A program made the position numbers and the translations under genes. Below, in pieces: positions 1 to 21,182 of a stretch of DNA of 64,000 nt. Source of the DNA: Halochromatium glycolicum (GTDB taxonomy: Bacteria; Pseudomonadota; Gammaproteobacteria; Chromatiales; Chromatiaceae); NCBI RefSeq assembly GCF_016584085.1, contig NZ_NRSJ01000002.1, positions 1-64,000 of the forward strand, read 5' to 3'. How positions within the stretch are numbered: the stretch's first letter is position 1; every line of letters begins with the position of its first letter. The notes under the pieces are model-generated. The model made no database searches, was not told the DNA's origin, and saw only the letters and a list, made by a program, of their open reading frames with translations.

Positions 1-52
1 GGTTGGGGTGTGCTGGGGGGTTGGGTTGTGCTGGCCGTAATCTGTTGCCAAG

Positions 53-78
53 CGGGCTGCGCGAGCTGGCGCAGCCCG
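53..78 (-). terminator. Hairpin 3' of ugd, possible terminator
   Basis: A perfect 10-bp inverted repeat (53-62 with 69-78, 6-nt loop) lies just past the ugd stop codon on the minus strand. There is no clear U-tract after it, so it may act as an mRNA 3'-end stabiliser or a weak terminator. Confidence 0.4.
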
Positions 79-95
79 TCGGTCGTCGCGGTCGC

Positions 96-1433
96 CTAGT
101 CAGCCCGCGCGGGCTCGCGGCCGATCGAGACGTAGGTCAGGCCGGCGGCGTTGACCTGGCTGGGGTCGAAGAGGTTGCGGCCGTCGAAGATGACCGGTGA
201 GCTCAACTGGCCCTTGATCTCGGCAAAGTCGGGGCTGCGGAACTCGCTCCATTCGGTACAGATGACGAGGGCATCTGCTCCTTCGATTGCCTGCATGCGA
301 TTGCTGACGAGCGTGAGGTCGGAGCGCTCGCCGTAGATCCGCCTTGCTTCGTCGGCCGCGACTGGGTCGAAGGCGCGCACCTTCGCCCCCGCGGCCCAGA
401 GCTGTTCCATCAGCCGGCGGCTCGACGCCTCTCGCATGTCGTCGGTGTTCGGCTTGAAGGCCAAGCCCCAGAGCGCGATGGTCTTCCCGCTGAGCTCGCC
501 GTTGAAGTAGCGGTGCATCTTGCTGAAGAGCAGATCCTTCTGGCGGTCGTTGACGGCCTCGACCGCATGGAGCAGCTGCGGCTCGTAACCGATCGCGGTC
601 GCGGTGTGCTCGAGGGCGCGCACGTCCTTGGGGAAGCAGGAGCCGCCGTAACCGCAACCCGGATAGATGAACTGATAGCCGATGCGCGGATCGGAGCCGA
701 TACCGACACGCACCATCTCGATGTCGGCGCCAACCGCCTCGGCGATGTTCGATAGCTCGTTCATGAAGCTGATCTTGGTCGCGAGCATGGCGTTGGCGGC
801 GTACTTCGTCAGCTCTGCCGAGCGCACTCCCATGACCATCACGCGGTCGTGATTGCGGTTGAACGGGGCATACAGCGCGCGCAGGAGTTCTCCGGTGCGC
901 GGATTCTCGGTGCCGACGATGATCCGGTCCGGGCGCATGAAGTCCTCGATCGCCGCGCCCTCCTTGAGGAACTCGGGGTTGGAGACCACGTCGAAGTCGA
1001 CCTGGGTGCCGCGTTCCTGCTGCGCGGCTCGGACGGTTTCGGCAACCCGGTCCGCAGTGCCGACCGGAACGGTCGATTTGTCGACGATGATTCGGTAGCC
1101 GGACATACGCTCGCCGATCGACTTGGCGACCGCGAGCACATGACGCAGGTCGGCCGAGCCGTCCTCGTCCGGTGGTGTGCCGACGGCAATGAATTGGAAG
1201 AGCCCATGAGCGACGCCTTCGTCGGGGTCGGTCGAGAAGCTGAGCCGACCGGCCTCACGGTTCTTCGCGATCATGTCCTCGAGGCCGGGCTCGAAGATCG
1301 GCACGCCGCCGCGGTTGAGTAAGGCGATCTTGTCTGCGTCGACATCGACGCAGAGCACCTGATTGCCGACCTCGGCGAGGCAGGCGCCGGTTACTAGGCC
1401 GACGTAGCCGCTTCCAAAGATCGTGACGTCCAT
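96..1433 (-). CDS. ugd: UDP-glucose 6-dehydrogenase
   Basis: Cytosolic NAD-dependent enzyme that oxidises UDP-glucose twice to UDP-glucuronate, a precursor for acidic surface polysaccharides. The 445-residue length is normal. The N-terminal Rossmann loop GSGYVG is at residues 7-12. The catalytic cysteine is Cys266 in the motif GGSCFPKD, followed by the usual C-terminal UDP-binding domain. The ATG at 1433 is preceded by GAGGA on the minus strand. It is transcribed away from the translation genes and is the last gene visible at this edge. It may feed the glycan locus at the other end of the window, but that link is only inferred. Confidence 0.96.
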   Translation of the reverse strand: MDVTIFGSGYVGLVTGACLAEVGNQVLCVDVDADKIALLNRGGVPIFEPGLEDMIAKNREAGRLSFSTDPDEGVAHGLFQFIAVGTPPDEDGSADLRHVLAVAKSIGERMSGYRIIVDKSTVPVGTADRVAETVRAAQQERGTQVDFDVVSNPEFLKEGAAIEDFMRPDRIIVGTENPRTGELLRALYAPFNRNHDRVMVMGVRSAELTKYAANAMLATKISFMNELSNIAEAVGADIEMVRVGIGSDPRIGYQFIYPGCGYGGSCFPKDVRALEHTATAIGYEPQLLHAVEAVNDRQKDLLFSKMHRYFNGELSGKTIALWGLAFKPNTDDMREASSRRLMEQLWAAGAKVRAFDPVAADEARRIYGERSDLTLVSNRMQAIEGADALVICTEWSEFRSPDFAEIKGQLSSPVIFDGRNLFDPSQVNAAGLTYVSIGREPARAD

Positions 1434-1639
1434 TCGGGTTCCTCGTGCGCTTGGATAGAGTTGGTTTAAGATTGCTGCGCCGGTGCAGACCTGTGCGCAG
1501 ATCGACCGTAGTTTACCCTTGCACGGACCAGGGGTGGGCTTGCCTGTGCAGGCTTGGCCGCTTCGGTCCAGCCTCGGTCCAGCCTTGAGCTAGTGGGGGT
1601 GGCGAGCGGATGCGCATCGACCCGAACCGGCTTCGAGGG

Positions 1640-1668
1640 TTGACGTGCTCAGGATTGGGGGGTATTCT
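1640..1668 (+). promoter_or_regulatory. Sigma-70 promoter of the tRNA-tuf cluster
   Basis: TTGACG (1640-1645) and TATTCT (1663-1668) are separated by exactly 17 nt. The predicted start lies about 10 nt upstream of the tRNA(Tyr) gene, as expected for a stable-RNA promoter. Confidence 0.7.
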
Positions 1669-1686
1669 GCCGCGCTCGGCTGATTT

Positions 1687-1771
1687 GGAGGGGTTCCCGA
1701 GCGGTCAAAGGGATCAGACTGTAAATCTGACGGCTCAGCCTTCGGAGGTTCGAATCCTCCCCCCTCCACCA
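1687..1771 (+). tRNA. tRNA-Tyr(GTA)
   Basis: An 85-nt class II tRNA with a 7-bp acceptor stem (GGAGGGG with CCCCTCC), anticodon GTA, a long variable arm, a T-loop TTCGAAT and an encoded CCA end. It is the first gene of the tRNA-tuf cluster. Confidence 0.97.
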
Positions 1772-1929
1772 TCTTGCGCCGTAACTCGCATGACTCGGGG
1801 CGGCAGACAGGGTCTAATCGGAAGCCGGTTTGGCAGGCTCTGGCCAGAACAGGACCAGAACAGGAAAGGCGACGCGCTGGTCGGGCACGGTTGCGGCAGG
1901 TGCATCGCGTCCTATCGCTCAGGGCGATC

Positions 1930-2003
<74 letters not shown>

Positions 2004-2071
2004 TGTTCGGCGGTTGCTCAGCCGCGGTTGTTGCGGCGTCGGATTAACGAAAGACTGATTCCAGATTTTTG

Positions 2072-2147
2072 GCCCATGTAGCTCAGTTGGTAGAGCACAC
2101 CCTTGGTAAGGGTGAGGTCACCGGTTCAACTCCGGTCATGGGCTCCA
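2072..2147 (+). tRNA. tRNA-Thr(GGT)
   Basis: A 76-nt tRNA with acceptor GCCCATG paired to CATGGGC, anticodon GGT, and encoded CCA. It lies 96 nt upstream of tuf, matching the tRNA-tuf arrangement known in gammaproteobacteria. Confidence 0.97.
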
Positions 2148-2243
2148 ATCCCGCTCGGCGGGTCCGGCGGGCAGCTCTCCAGACCCGTCATCATCGGTGA
2201 ATTTGGCAACAAGACGGCATCCAAGCGCGCGGAGATAGGGTCA

Positions 2244-3434
2244 GTGTCCAAAGAAAAGTTCGATCGAAAGAAGGCGCACGTCAACGTTGGCACGATTGGT
2301 CACGTTGACCACGGCAAGACCACGCTGACGGCGGCGATCACGGTCCACCAGGCGAAGAAGTACGGTGGCGAATCGCGCGCCTACGACCAGATCGACAACG
2401 CGCCCGAGGAGAAGGAGCGCGGCATCACGATTGCGACCGCGCACGTTGAGTATGAGAGCGAGACGCGCCACTACGCGCACGTCGACTGCCCGGGGCACGC
2501 CGACTACGTGAAGAACATGATCACCGGCGCGGCGCAGATGGACGGTGCGATTCTGGTCGTCTCCGCGGCTGACGGCCCGATGCCCCAGACCCGCGAGCAC
2601 ATCCTGCTCTCGCGCCAGGTCGGTGTACCCTTCATCGTCGTCTACCTCAACAAGGCCGATATGGTCGACGACGCCGAGCTCTTGGAGCTGGTCGAGATGG
2701 AGGTGCGCGAGCTCCTCGACAGCTACGAATTCCCCGGCGACGACACCCCCATCGTCACCGGCTCGGCGCTCAAGGCGCTCGAAGGCGACGACAGCGAGAT
2801 CGGCGGGCAATCGATCGACAAGCTCATCGAAGCCCTCGACAGCTACATCCCGGCACCCGAGCGGGCCGTGGACGGCGCCTTCCTGATGCCGATCGAAGAC
2901 GTCTTCTCGATCTCCGGTCGCGGCACCGTGGTCACCGGCCGGGTCGAGCGCGGCGTCATCAAGGTCGGCGAAGAGGTCGAGATCGTCGGCATCAAGGACA
3001 CCACCAAGACCACCTGCACCGGTGTCGAGATGTTCCGCAAGCTGCTCGACCAAGGGCAGGCCGGCGACAACATCGGCGCACTCTTGCGCGGCACCAAGCG
3101 CGACGACGTCGAGCGTGGGCAAGTGCTGGCCAAGCCCGGCTCGATCACCCCGCACACCCACTTCGAGGCCGAGGTCTACGTGCTCAGCAAGGAAGAAGGC
3201 GGTCGCCACACCCCCTTCTTCAACGGCTACCGGCCACAGTTCTACTTCCGCACCACCGATGTCACCGGTGCCTGCGAGCTGCCCGAGGGCATCGAGATGG
3301 TCATGCCCGGCGACAACGTCAAGATGACCGTCAAGCTCATCGCGCCGATCGCGATGGAAGAGGGGCTGCGCTTTGCGGTGCGCGAAGGCGGCCGCACCGT
3401 CGGCGCCGGCGTCGTCGCAAAGATCATTGAATAA
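2244..3434 (+). CDS. tufA: Elongation factor Tu, copy 1
   Basis: GTPase that delivers aminoacyl-tRNA to the ribosomal A site. It has 396 residues, with G1 GHVDHGKT at 19-26, G3 DCPG at 81-84 and G4 NKAD at 136-139. The start is taken as GTG at 2244, preceded by GGAGATAGG, because the encoded protein then matches the second copy exactly in length. The two proteins differ only at residue 130 (Phe here, Tyr in copy 2). The longer reading upstream would run into the tRNA(Thr) gene and is rejected. It is probably co-transcribed with the tRNAs. The letter assignment tufA/tufB is arbitrary. Confidence 0.98.
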   Translation: MSKEKFDRKKAHVNVGTIGHVDHGKTTLTAAITVHQAKKYGGESRAYDQIDNAPEEKERGITIATAHVEYESETRHYAHVDCPGHADYVKNMITGAAQMDGAILVVSAADGPMPQTREHILLSRQVGVPFIVVYLNKADMVDDAELLELVEMEVRELLDSYEFPGDDTPIVTGSALKALEGDDSEIGGQSIDKLIEALDSYIPAPERAVDGAFLMPIEDVFSISGRGTVVTGRVERGVIKVGEEVEIVGIKDTTKTTCTGVEMFRKLLDQGQAGDNIGALLRGTKRDDVERGQVLAKPGSITPHTHFEAEVYVLSKEEGGRHTPFFNGYRPQFYFRTTDVTGACELPEGIEMVMPGDNVKMTVKLIAPIAMEEGLRFAVREGGRTVGAGVVAKIIE

Positions 3435-3545
3435 CCTCGCCAATGCAGGGTAAGGTTTCAGGTCCGAGGAGCCGGTTATCCAGTCGGCGATCGTCTTCGG
3501 CCTGATCTTCCACAAGGATGTGTTCGACGGGAATCGATCTTTTCT

Positions 3546-3621
<76 letters not shown>

Positions 3622-3652
3622 AACATGCACCGTCAGGGTGCCCGATACGCAT

Positions 3653-4030
3653 ATGAATGCACGAGCCGAGGCCGCTTCGTCCGGTCTGGATACGGCCAAG
3701 CTCGCCGTCGCTATTCTCCTGTTGGTTGGCGGCATCTGGGCCTTCTATTTCTTTGCTGGTTACTCGGTGCTGCTGCGCACCCTCGGGCTGCTCGTCATCG
3801 CGGGCGGTGCGGCGGCGCTTGCGTTGACCTCGGCTCAAGGGCGCAAGCTCTGGCGTTTCGCGCTCGATTCGCGCATGGAGGTGCGGAAGGTCGTGTGGCC
3901 GACCCGCCAGGAGACGATCCAGACCACACTGATCGTCATCGTGATGGTGCTGATCCTGGGTCTGATCCTCTGGCTATTCGACACCATCCTGCGCACGATC
4001 TTCAACCTGCTCGTCGGGCATGGCGGCTGA
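3653..4030 (+). CDS. secE: Preprotein translocase subunit SecE
   Basis: Small inner-membrane subunit that clamps SecY in the Sec protein-export channel. The 125 residues hold two N-terminal membrane segments, a conserved amphipathic stretch containing VVWPTRQE, and a C-terminal membrane segment, which is the three-segment form typical of proteobacteria. ATG at 3653 is chosen; an in-frame GTG at 3638 would add five residues, and neither has a strong ribosome site. nusG follows directly, the standard secE-nusG pair. Confidence 0.93.
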   Translation: MNARAEAASSGLDTAKLAVAILLLVGGIWAFYFFAGYSVLLRTLGLLVIAGGAAALALTSAQGRKLWRFALDSRMEVRKVVWPTRQETIQTTLIVIVMVLILGLILWLFDTILRTIFNLLVGHGG

Positions 4031-4034
4031 TCCT

Positions 4035-4568
4035 ATGGCCAAACGTTGGTACGTGATTCATGCCTTCTCGGGGTTCGAGGGCCATGTTGCCAAATCGCTG
4101 CGCGAGCGGGCGGCCCGCGCCGGGATGGAGGATGCCTTCGGCGAGATCCTGGTTCCCACCGAGGAGGTGGTCGAGATCCGCAATGGACAGCAGCGCAAGA
4201 GTGAGCGCAAGTTCTTCCCGGGCTATGTCTTCGTCAACATGGAGATGACCGACGAGACCTGGCACCTGGTCAAGGATGTGCCGCGGGTGATGGGCTTTAT
4301 CGGCGGTAAGGGCGATCGTCCTGCGCCGATCCCGGATGCCCAGGCGGATGCGATCCGCCAGCGGATGCAGGACGGCGTCGAGAAGCCGCGCCCAAAGGTG
4401 CTCTACGAACCAGGCGAGGTCGTTCGCGTCACCGACGGGCCGTTCACCGACTTCAATGGTGTGGTTGAAGAGGTCGATTACGACAAGAGCCGGGTCAAGG
4501 TCTCGGTGTCGATCTTCGGCCGCTCGACGCCGGTCGATCTCGAATTCAGCCAGGTCGAGAAGGGTTGA
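4035..4568 (+). CDS. nusG: Transcription termination/antitermination factor NusG
   Basis: NusG binds the RNA polymerase clamp to raise processivity, and links to Rho and ribosomal S10 through its C-terminal domain. The N-terminal NGN domain begins [14 protein letters not shown]. The KOW motif lies near residues 125-155 ([17 protein letters not shown]). The 177-residue length is close to the usual 180. The ATG at 4035 lies 4 nt past the secE stop. An in-frame ATG at 4020 would overlap secE and add five residues, so the exact start is uncertain. Confidence 0.94.
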   Translation: MAKRWYVIHAFSGFEGHVAKSLRERAARAGMEDAFGEILVPTEEVVEIRNGQQRKSERKFFPGYVFVNMEMTDETWHLVKDVPRVMGFIGGKGDRPAPIPDAQADAIRQRMQDGVEKPRPKVLYEPGEVVRVTDGPFTDFNGVVEEVDYDKSRVKVSVSIFGRSTPVDLEFSQVEKG

Positions 4569-4585
4569 GCTGAACGAACGTTCTT

Positions 4586-4618
4586 GCCGTCTGGCGACCT
4601 CCGGGATCGCCAGGCGGC
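4586..4618 (+). promoter_or_regulatory. Strong hairpin in the nusG-rplK spacer
   Basis: A 12-bp stem (4586-4597 with 4607-4618, one G-U pair, 9-nt loop) lies just after nusG. There is no U-tract. It could be a processing site, a weak terminator or part of the L1-responsive leader of the rplK mRNA. The role is not shown by the sequence. Confidence 0.45.
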
Positions 4619-4702
4619 CCCGTCCACGGTCGCCGATAGCGCGGCCTCTCATCGGGGAGCTGGTCGATCGATCAGCGTCTGCACCCATAGGAGCGTCATA
4701 CG

Positions 4703-5137
4703 ATGGCGAAGAAAGTTACCGCCTATATCAAGTTACAGGTCAAGGCCGGCGAGGCCAATCCGAGCCCTCCGGTCGGTCCGGCGCTGGGTCAGCACGGCGT
4801 CAACATCATGGAGTTCTGTAAGGCCTTCAACGCGAAGACCCAGGAGCTCGAAAAGGGGCTGCCGACGCCGGTCGTGATCACGGTCTACTCGGACCGCAGC
4901 TTCACCTTCATCACTAAGACCCCGCCAGCGTCGATTCTGCTGAAGAAGGCGGCAGGCATCAACAAGGGTAGCAGCACCCCGAATACTGCCTCGGTGGGGA
5001 CCGTCACGCGCGAGCAGATCGAAGAGATCGCGAATACCAAGATGCCGGATCTGAATGCGGCTGACCTGGAAGGCGCTGTGCGGACCATCGCCGGCAGTGC
5101 AAGGGCAATGGGTCTCAAGGTGGAGGGTCTGGCGTAA
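4703..5137 (+). CDS. rplK: 50S ribosomal protein L11
   Basis: L11 binds 23S rRNA at the GTPase-associated centre and is needed for the stringent response. The protein has 144 residues. The N-terminal motif with [16 protein letters not shown] is the thiostrepton-binding domain, and the C-terminal rRNA-binding domain ends near residue 144. The ATG at 4703 has AGGAG upstream. The stop codon overlaps the rplA start by one base, so the two are translationally coupled. In relatives L1 represses this pair through the mRNA leader. Confidence 0.98.
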   Translation: MAKKVTAYIKLQVKAGEANPSPPVGPALGQHGVNIMEFCKAFNAKTQELEKGLPTPVVITVYSDRSFTFITKTPPASILLKKAAGINKGSSTPNTASVGTVTREQIEEIANTKMPDLNAADLEGAVRTIAGSARAMGLKVEGLA

Positions 5138-5832
5138 TGGCGAAGCAAACCAAGCGCACAGCAGCGATTCGCGAGCGCGTCGAGCGTGGGCGGGCCTACG
5201 GCGCCGAGGAGGCATTCGAGCTGCTCAAGTCTTTGTCGACGGTCAAGTTCGTCGAGAACATCGATGTCTCGGTGAATCTGGGTGTCGATCCACGCAAATC
5301 GGATCAGGTCGTCCGCGGTTCCACGGTGCTGCCGCACGGGATCGGAAAGCAGGTCCGGGTTGCGGTCTTCACGCAGGCCGCGAATGCCGAGGCGGCCACC
5401 GAGGCCGGCGCCGACCGGGTCGGCATGGAAGACCTGGCCGAGGAGATGAAGGGCGGCAACCTGGACTATGACGTCGTGATCGCCTCACCGGATGCGATGC
5501 GGGTTGTCGGTCAGCTCGGAAAGCTGCTCGGCCCGCGCGGTCTGATGCCGAACCCGAAGGTTGGCACCGTCACGCCCAATGTCGCTGAGGCGGTCCAGAA
5601 CGCGAAAGCGGGGCAGGTCCGTTACCGGACCGACAAGGCGGGGATCATTCACTGCCCACTCGGCAAGCTGGACTTCGATGCGGTCAAGCTGCGCGAGAAT
5701 CTCGAGGCGCTGCTCGCGAATCTGCAGAAGGCGAAGCCAAGCGCCGCCAAGGGCGTCTACATGAAGAAGGTCACGGTCTCGTCGACGATGGGGCCAGGGC
5801 TGACAGTCGATCACAGCGCACTGGCGTTCTGA
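5137..5832 (+). CDS. rplA: 50S ribosomal protein L1
   Basis: L1 forms the mobile stalk that moves deacylated tRNA out of the E site and, in relatives, represses its own rplKA mRNA. The 231-residue length matches the family. The motif [15 protein letters not shown] is the L1 signature. The start ATG shares one base with the rplK stop (TAATG). The following 285 nt carry no gene and separate it from rplJ. Confidence 0.98.
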   Translation: MAKQTKRTAAIRERVERGRAYGAEEAFELLKSLSTVKFVENIDVSVNLGVDPRKSDQVVRGSTVLPHGIGKQVRVAVFTQAANAEAATEAGADRVGMEDLAEEMKGGNLDYDVVIASPDAMRVVGQLGKLLGPRGLMPNPKVGTVTPNVAEAVQNAKAGQVRYRTDKAGIIHCPLGKLDFDAVKLRENLEALLANLQKAKPSAAKGVYMKKVTVSSTMGPGLTVDHSALAF

Positions 5833-6117
5833 TCGCTTCGATTCAGTGCTGTCGGCCCGCATGCAGCAGCGGGCCGGCGGTCCGATGATCTTTGGGGCAG
5901 CGGCCGATGCGCCGCAGTCCGTCAAAGACCGCAGGTGTCGCGCCGCACGGCTGGAGCCCTGTGGCGCGGCTTAATCGATGCCTGCGCAGATGGTGTCCCG
6001 AGCCGCGAATGCTGGCGACGGTACACATAAGCCGATCGGTCTGCCGTTATGGAAGGTGGCACTGATCTTCTGGGTAGACGCTGAGTCTTACCCGAACTCG
6101 ATCAGGAGGTGACGTCT
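5833..6117 (+). promoter_or_regulatory. Leader region of the rplJL-rpoBC transcript
   Basis: This non-coding stretch holds two strong hairpins: a perfect 8-bp stem at 5853-5876, and one at 5939-5968 with a 9-bp outer stem (one G-U pair) capped by a 4-bp inner stem. In E. coli the L10-(L7/L12) complex represses its own mRNA by binding a structured leader here. Placement suggests the same role, but I cannot identify the exact binding site. AGGAGG at 6104-6109 is the rplJ ribosome site. Confidence 0.5.
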
Positions 6118-6645
6118 GTGGCACTGACCTTTGCCCAGAAAGAACGTATCGTCGCCGAGGTCGCTGAGGTCGCTCAGACCGCACACTCGGCGGTCGGCGC
6201 CGATTACCGGGGGCTGTCCGTCGATGAGCTGACCAAGCTGCGTGTCGAGGCACGCAAGGCCGGCGTTTATGTACGGGTGGTCAAGAACACGCTGGCCAAG
6301 CGCGCGCTGGCCGGTACCGACTTCGAGTGCATGGATGAGGCGCTGACCGGGCCGCTCATCCTCGCCTTCGGTCAGTCGGACCCCGGCTCCGCCGGTCGTA
6401 TCGCCGAGAGCTTTGCGAAGGACCATAAACAGTTCCAGGTTCGGATGATCGCCGTCGGCGGTCAGCTTCTGGATGGGTCCGAGCTCAGCAAGCTGGCGAA
6501 GATGCCGACCTACGACGAGGCGGTCAGTCAGCTGATGTCGGTCATGCAGGCACCGGTACAGAAGCTGGCGACGACGCTCAACGAGGTGCCAAGCAAGCTT
6601 GCGCGTACCCTCAGCGCAGTCCGCGACGCGAAAGAGGCCGCTTGA
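6118..6645 (+). CDS. rplJ: 50S ribosomal protein L10
   Basis: L10 is the base of the L7/L12 stalk that recruits translation factors. The start is GTG at 6118, set by the AGGAGG at 6104-6109 with an 8-nt spacing. An in-frame GTG at 6109 lies inside that ribosome site and is rejected. The protein has 175 residues. The N-terminal rRNA-binding domain includes VVKNTLAKRAL, and the C-terminal helix that carries L7/L12 dimers ends the protein. rplL follows 78 nt later. Confidence 0.97.
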   Translation: MALTFAQKERIVAEVAEVAQTAHSAVGADYRGLSVDELTKLRVEARKAGVYVRVVKNTLAKRALAGTDFECMDEALTGPLILAFGQSDPGSAGRIAESFAKDHKQFQVRMIAVGGQLLDGSELSKLAKMPTYDEAVSQLMSVMQAPVQKLATTLNEVPSKLARTLSAVRDAKEAA

Positions 6646-6723
6646 TGCCCAAATGGCCTACCCCTAGGCCATCGCGCCCGCTGTCAATTATTGCAACGAA
6701 TCGATTCAATCGGAGATTAGCCC

Positions 6724-7104
6724 GTGGCTGTTTCTAAAGACGAGATCCTGGAAGCCATCGCCAATATGACCGTGATGGAGGTCGTCGACCTCATCAGCGC
6801 GATGGAAGAGAAGTTTGGCGTGACCGCGGCCGCCGCCGTCGCTGCCGCTCCCGCTGCCGGCGGTGCCGCCGAGGCCGAGCCGGCCGAGGAGCAAACGGAG
6901 TTCGACGTGGTGTTGACCTCGTTCGGCTCGAACAAGGTTGCGGTGATCAAGGCCGTTCGTGGTCTGACTGGCCTCGGTCTGAAGGAGGCAAAGGATGCGG
7001 TCGAGGGTGCTCCGACCGCCCTCAAGGAAGGCGTCTCGAAGGAAGACGCCGAGGCGGCCAAGAAGGAGCTCGAAGAGGCAGGTGCGTCGGTCGAGATCAA
7101 ATAA
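6724..7104 (+). CDS. rplL: 50S ribosomal protein L7/L12
   Basis: Multi-copy stalk protein that contacts EF-Tu and EF-G. It has 126 residues: an N-terminal dimerisation domain, an Ala/Pro-rich hinge near residues 36-55, and a C-terminal factor-binding domain with [20 protein letters not shown]. The start is GTG at 6724 with GGAG a short way upstream. Copy number above L10 probably needs strong initiation here. The rplL-rpoB spacer that follows carries an attenuator-like hairpin. Confidence 0.98.
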   Translation: MAVSKDEILEAIANMTVMEVVDLISAMEEKFGVTAAAAVAAAPAAGGAAEAEPAEEQTEFDVVLTSFGSNKVAVIKAVRGLTGLGLKEAKDAVEGAPTALKEGVSKEDAEAAKKELEEAGASVEIK

Positions 7105-7145
7105 CGCCATCCTTGCGTCCTGCTCGACAAGCTGGGATCGAACAA

Positions 7146-7174
7146 GGCTGGCGGCTTCAGGCCGCCGGCCTTTT
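7146..7174 (+). terminator. Attenuator-like hairpin between rplL and rpoB
   Basis: A 10-bp GC-rich stem (7146-7155 with 7161-7170, one G-U pair, loop TTCAG) is followed by TTTT. This is the intrinsic-terminator pattern, although the U-tract is short. E. coli has a partial terminator at the same place that lowers rpoBC transcription relative to the ribosomal genes, so partial read-through is the likely behaviour. Confidence 0.7.
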
Positions 7175-7397
7175 GCCGTTTCCGGCGATCAGTAACGGTG
7201 CGCATGCTGCAAGGACTGCGGCATCCACTCGCGGCTTCGGGTTTAACGGCTCGGCGCCGCTCGGCTGATCGGCACAGGCGGTAGCGAAACCCCGGCCCGC
7301 ATCGGACGATGCAGCCGAGGGTGTCCGCCGGATCAGCCGCCGCTCGCACGGCGGATATTTGTAGGTTACTCAAAGACCCATTACGAGGGAAGGCAGC

Positions 7398-11549
<4,152 letters not shown>

Positions 11550-11550
11550 A

Positions 11551-11650
11551 TGAAGTGAGAAGTGGGAAGTGAGAAGTGTGAAGTGCAGACTTCACGCTTC
11601 TCGTCCTCTTCTCTTTCACACTTCAAACTTCACACTTCAAACTTCACCTA
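11551..11650 (+). repeat. GAAGTG-type repeat hairpin in the rpoB-rpoC gap
   Basis: The gap is made almost wholly of variants of the 7-mer GAAGTGT/GAAGTGA and their complement. Positions 11571-11584 pair with 11589-11602 (14 bp, one G-U, 4-nt loop). Two tandem copies of a 14-mer follow at 11617-11630 and 11631-11644. Strand bias is extreme: the first 35 nt are mostly purine with T, and the rest is pyrimidine with A. It resembles a dispersed intergenic repeat rather than normal spacer. Confidence 0.8.
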
Positions 11651-11658
11651 ACGTCGCC

Positions 11659-15882
<4,224 letters not shown>

Positions 15883-15894
15883 GGACGTCGGTCG

Positions 15895-15950
15895 TAGGCC
15901 GCGATGCAGACTGCGCATGCCGGGCTGCGGCCTAGTGCTGCGGCTTTTAT
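15895..15950 (+). terminator. Possible rpoC terminator
   Basis: A perfect 8-bp inverted repeat (15895-15902 with 15927-15934) lies 12 nt past the rpoC stop. A CTTTTATTGTT stretch begins about 10 nt further on. The loop is long and the U-tract is displaced, so this is a weak call. Confidence 0.4.
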
Positions 15951-16150
15951 TGTTCCGCCGGGACTAATCCAAACGGAGGAGCCGCCTATTTCCAGTATCT
16001 GGCGGCTTCTTGGTGTCCGGATCACAGCAGTCGGGACAATACCTCGCTTGGCCGTCTCTGTGGTCTAAACCGCTCTGGCCGAGGCGCGTCCTGGACGGCC
16101 GTCGGCATGATCCGGCGGCCGCCCGGCGGTCATCGATCAGCAATAACCCG

Positions 16151-16179
16151 TTGACAGGCGGGCGGCTGCTAAATATACT
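16151..16179 (+). promoter_or_regulatory. Consensus sigma-70 promoter of the str operon
   Basis: TTGACA (16151-16156), a 17-nt spacer and TATACT (16174-16179) make this the best promoter match in the window. Transcription should start near 16186, leaving a leader of about 350 nt before rpsL. A 7-bp hairpin at 16194-16213 lies right at the predicted start of the RNA. Confidence 0.85.
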
Positions 16180-16535
16180 TCTCGTCTTAGCTCGCCGGCA
16201 CTGAGTTGCCGGCTTGCTGTTTGAGTGGCATGGTCGCCGCGGCACGCCCTTCTCGTCGACTCATCCGCCGTTAATCTGCGTCCTCACTCCGTCTGGGCGA
16301 GGCCACCCTGCGGTATTACCCCGCAGTTGATGTTGCAGATCGGCAGCGGCACGTCTCAGGTATCGCGCCTTCCCGTCATGAGATGCGGGGTGCTCGGGCC
16401 GCGATCGAGGGTGGCCATCGACGTTCCGCAGCGGCGTCCTCAAACCGAATCCCAGATCGCGCATCGCCAGGTCAAGGCGGGTTGCCCGATCCTGTATGTG
16501 CACAGTAGTCGCAACTCAAGCCGTCGGAGTCAGTC

Positions 16536-16910
16536 ATGGCGACAGTCAACCAATTGGTGCGTAACCCACGCAAGCGGCGTGTGGCGAAGAGCACGGTGCC
16601 CGCGCTCGAGGCCTGCCCTCAGAAGCGGGGCGTGTGTACGCGGGTGTATACCACAACGCCGAAGAAGCCAAACTCGGCGCTGCGCAAGGTCGCGCGTGTG
16701 CGACTCACCAATGGCTTTGAGGTTGCCTCCTATATCGGTGGTGAAGGGCACAATCTTCAAGAGCACTCCGTTGTGCTGATCCGTGGCGGCCGTGTCAAGG
16801 ACCTGCCCGGGGTGCGCTATCACACCGTGCGCGGCACCTTGGATGCGTCCGGCGTCGAAAAGCGGCGTCAGGGTCGGTCCAAGTATGGCGCTAAGCGCCC
16901 GAAGAGCTGA
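16536..16910 (+). CDS. rpsL: 30S ribosomal protein S12
   Basis: S12 sits at the decoding centre. It has 124 residues. The [12 protein letters not shown] segment has the lysines of streptomycin-sensitive strains. Asp89 in [10 protein letters not shown] is the residue that RimO methylthiolates in E. coli. It is the first gene of the str run, with rpsG 72 nt downstream. Confidence 0.98.
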   Translation: MATVNQLVRNPRKRRVAKSTVPALEACPQKRGVCTRVYTTTPKKPNSALRKVARVRLTNGFEVASYIGGEGHNLQEHSVVLIRGGRVKDLPGVRYHTVRGTLDASGVEKRRQGRSKYGAKRPKS

Positions 16911-16976
16911 TTCGTTCGTTGTCCCCGCGCCGCGCTGGTCGAGCGCGATCCCTCGTATAAGGTAGTCGGAGCCTGA

Positions 16977-17453
<477 letters not shown>

Positions 17454-17507
17454 CGCGAACGCGCACGCAGCTCCTGGCTTTCATCTCAGGCAATAGGCAA
17501 CGCAGTC

Positions 17508-19604
<2,097 letters not shown>

Positions 19605-19664
19605 CAGCGACACCCGTTGTCGATGCTTGTCACGATTGCAGTGGATCTCTGAGGGGATACGGGC

Positions 19665-20855
<1,191 letters not shown>

Positions 20856-20860
20856 TGTCC

Positions 20861-21172
20861 ATGGCAAGCCAACGCATCCGAATCCGACTCAAGGCGTTCG
20901 ATCATCGCCTGATCGACCAGTCTGCACGCGAGATCGTCGATACCGCGAAGCGCACCGGCGCCCAGGTGCGCGGTCCGGTACCGCTGCCGTCGCGGCACGA
21001 GCGCTACACCGTGCTGATCTCGCCGCATGTCAACAAGGATGCCCGCGATCAGTATGAGCTCCGCACCCATAAGCGGCTGATGGACATCGTCGACCCGACC
21101 GATAAGACGGTCGACGCCCTGATGAAGCTCGACCTGGCCGCCGGCGTCGACGTACAGATCAAACTGAGCTGA
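20861..21172 (+). CDS. rpsJ: 30S ribosomal protein S10
   Basis: S10 is part of the 30S head and also the NusE subunit of antitermination complexes. ATG 20861 gives 103 residues, as in E. coli, starting [19 protein letters not shown]. Upstream in-frame starts (20852, 20855) overlap the tuf stop and are rejected. Only 5 nt separate it from tuf, so the long L4-responsive leader that precedes rpsJ in E. coli is absent. Confidence 0.97.
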   Translation: MASQRIRIRLKAFDHRLIDQSAREIVDTAKRTGAQVRGPVPLPSRHERYTVLISPHVNKDARDQYELRTHKRLMDIVDPTDKTVDALMKLDLAAGVDVQIKLS

Positions 21173-21182
21173 GGTTAAGACG

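Larger units (their letters stand above)
15883..16535 (+). other. 653-nt intergenic region between rpoC and rpsL
   Basis: No convincing gene is present. It holds a possible rpoC terminator (15895-15934 and a downstream T-rich stretch), the str-operon promoter (16151-16179) and a long untranslated leader of about 350 nt with small hairpins at 16194-16213 (7 bp) and 16308-16326 (6 bp). Confidence 0.7.

Noticed and set aside
1434..1639. Possible small gene upstream of ugd
   Set aside because: Short frames here overlap the tRNA promoter and the tRNA(Tyr) gene, and none has family features.
11569..11658. 30-residue N-terminal extension of RpoC read through the repeat
   Set aside because: Not annotated as part of rpoC because the start at 11659 gives exactly the family length. 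It is kept as an open question in the findings.
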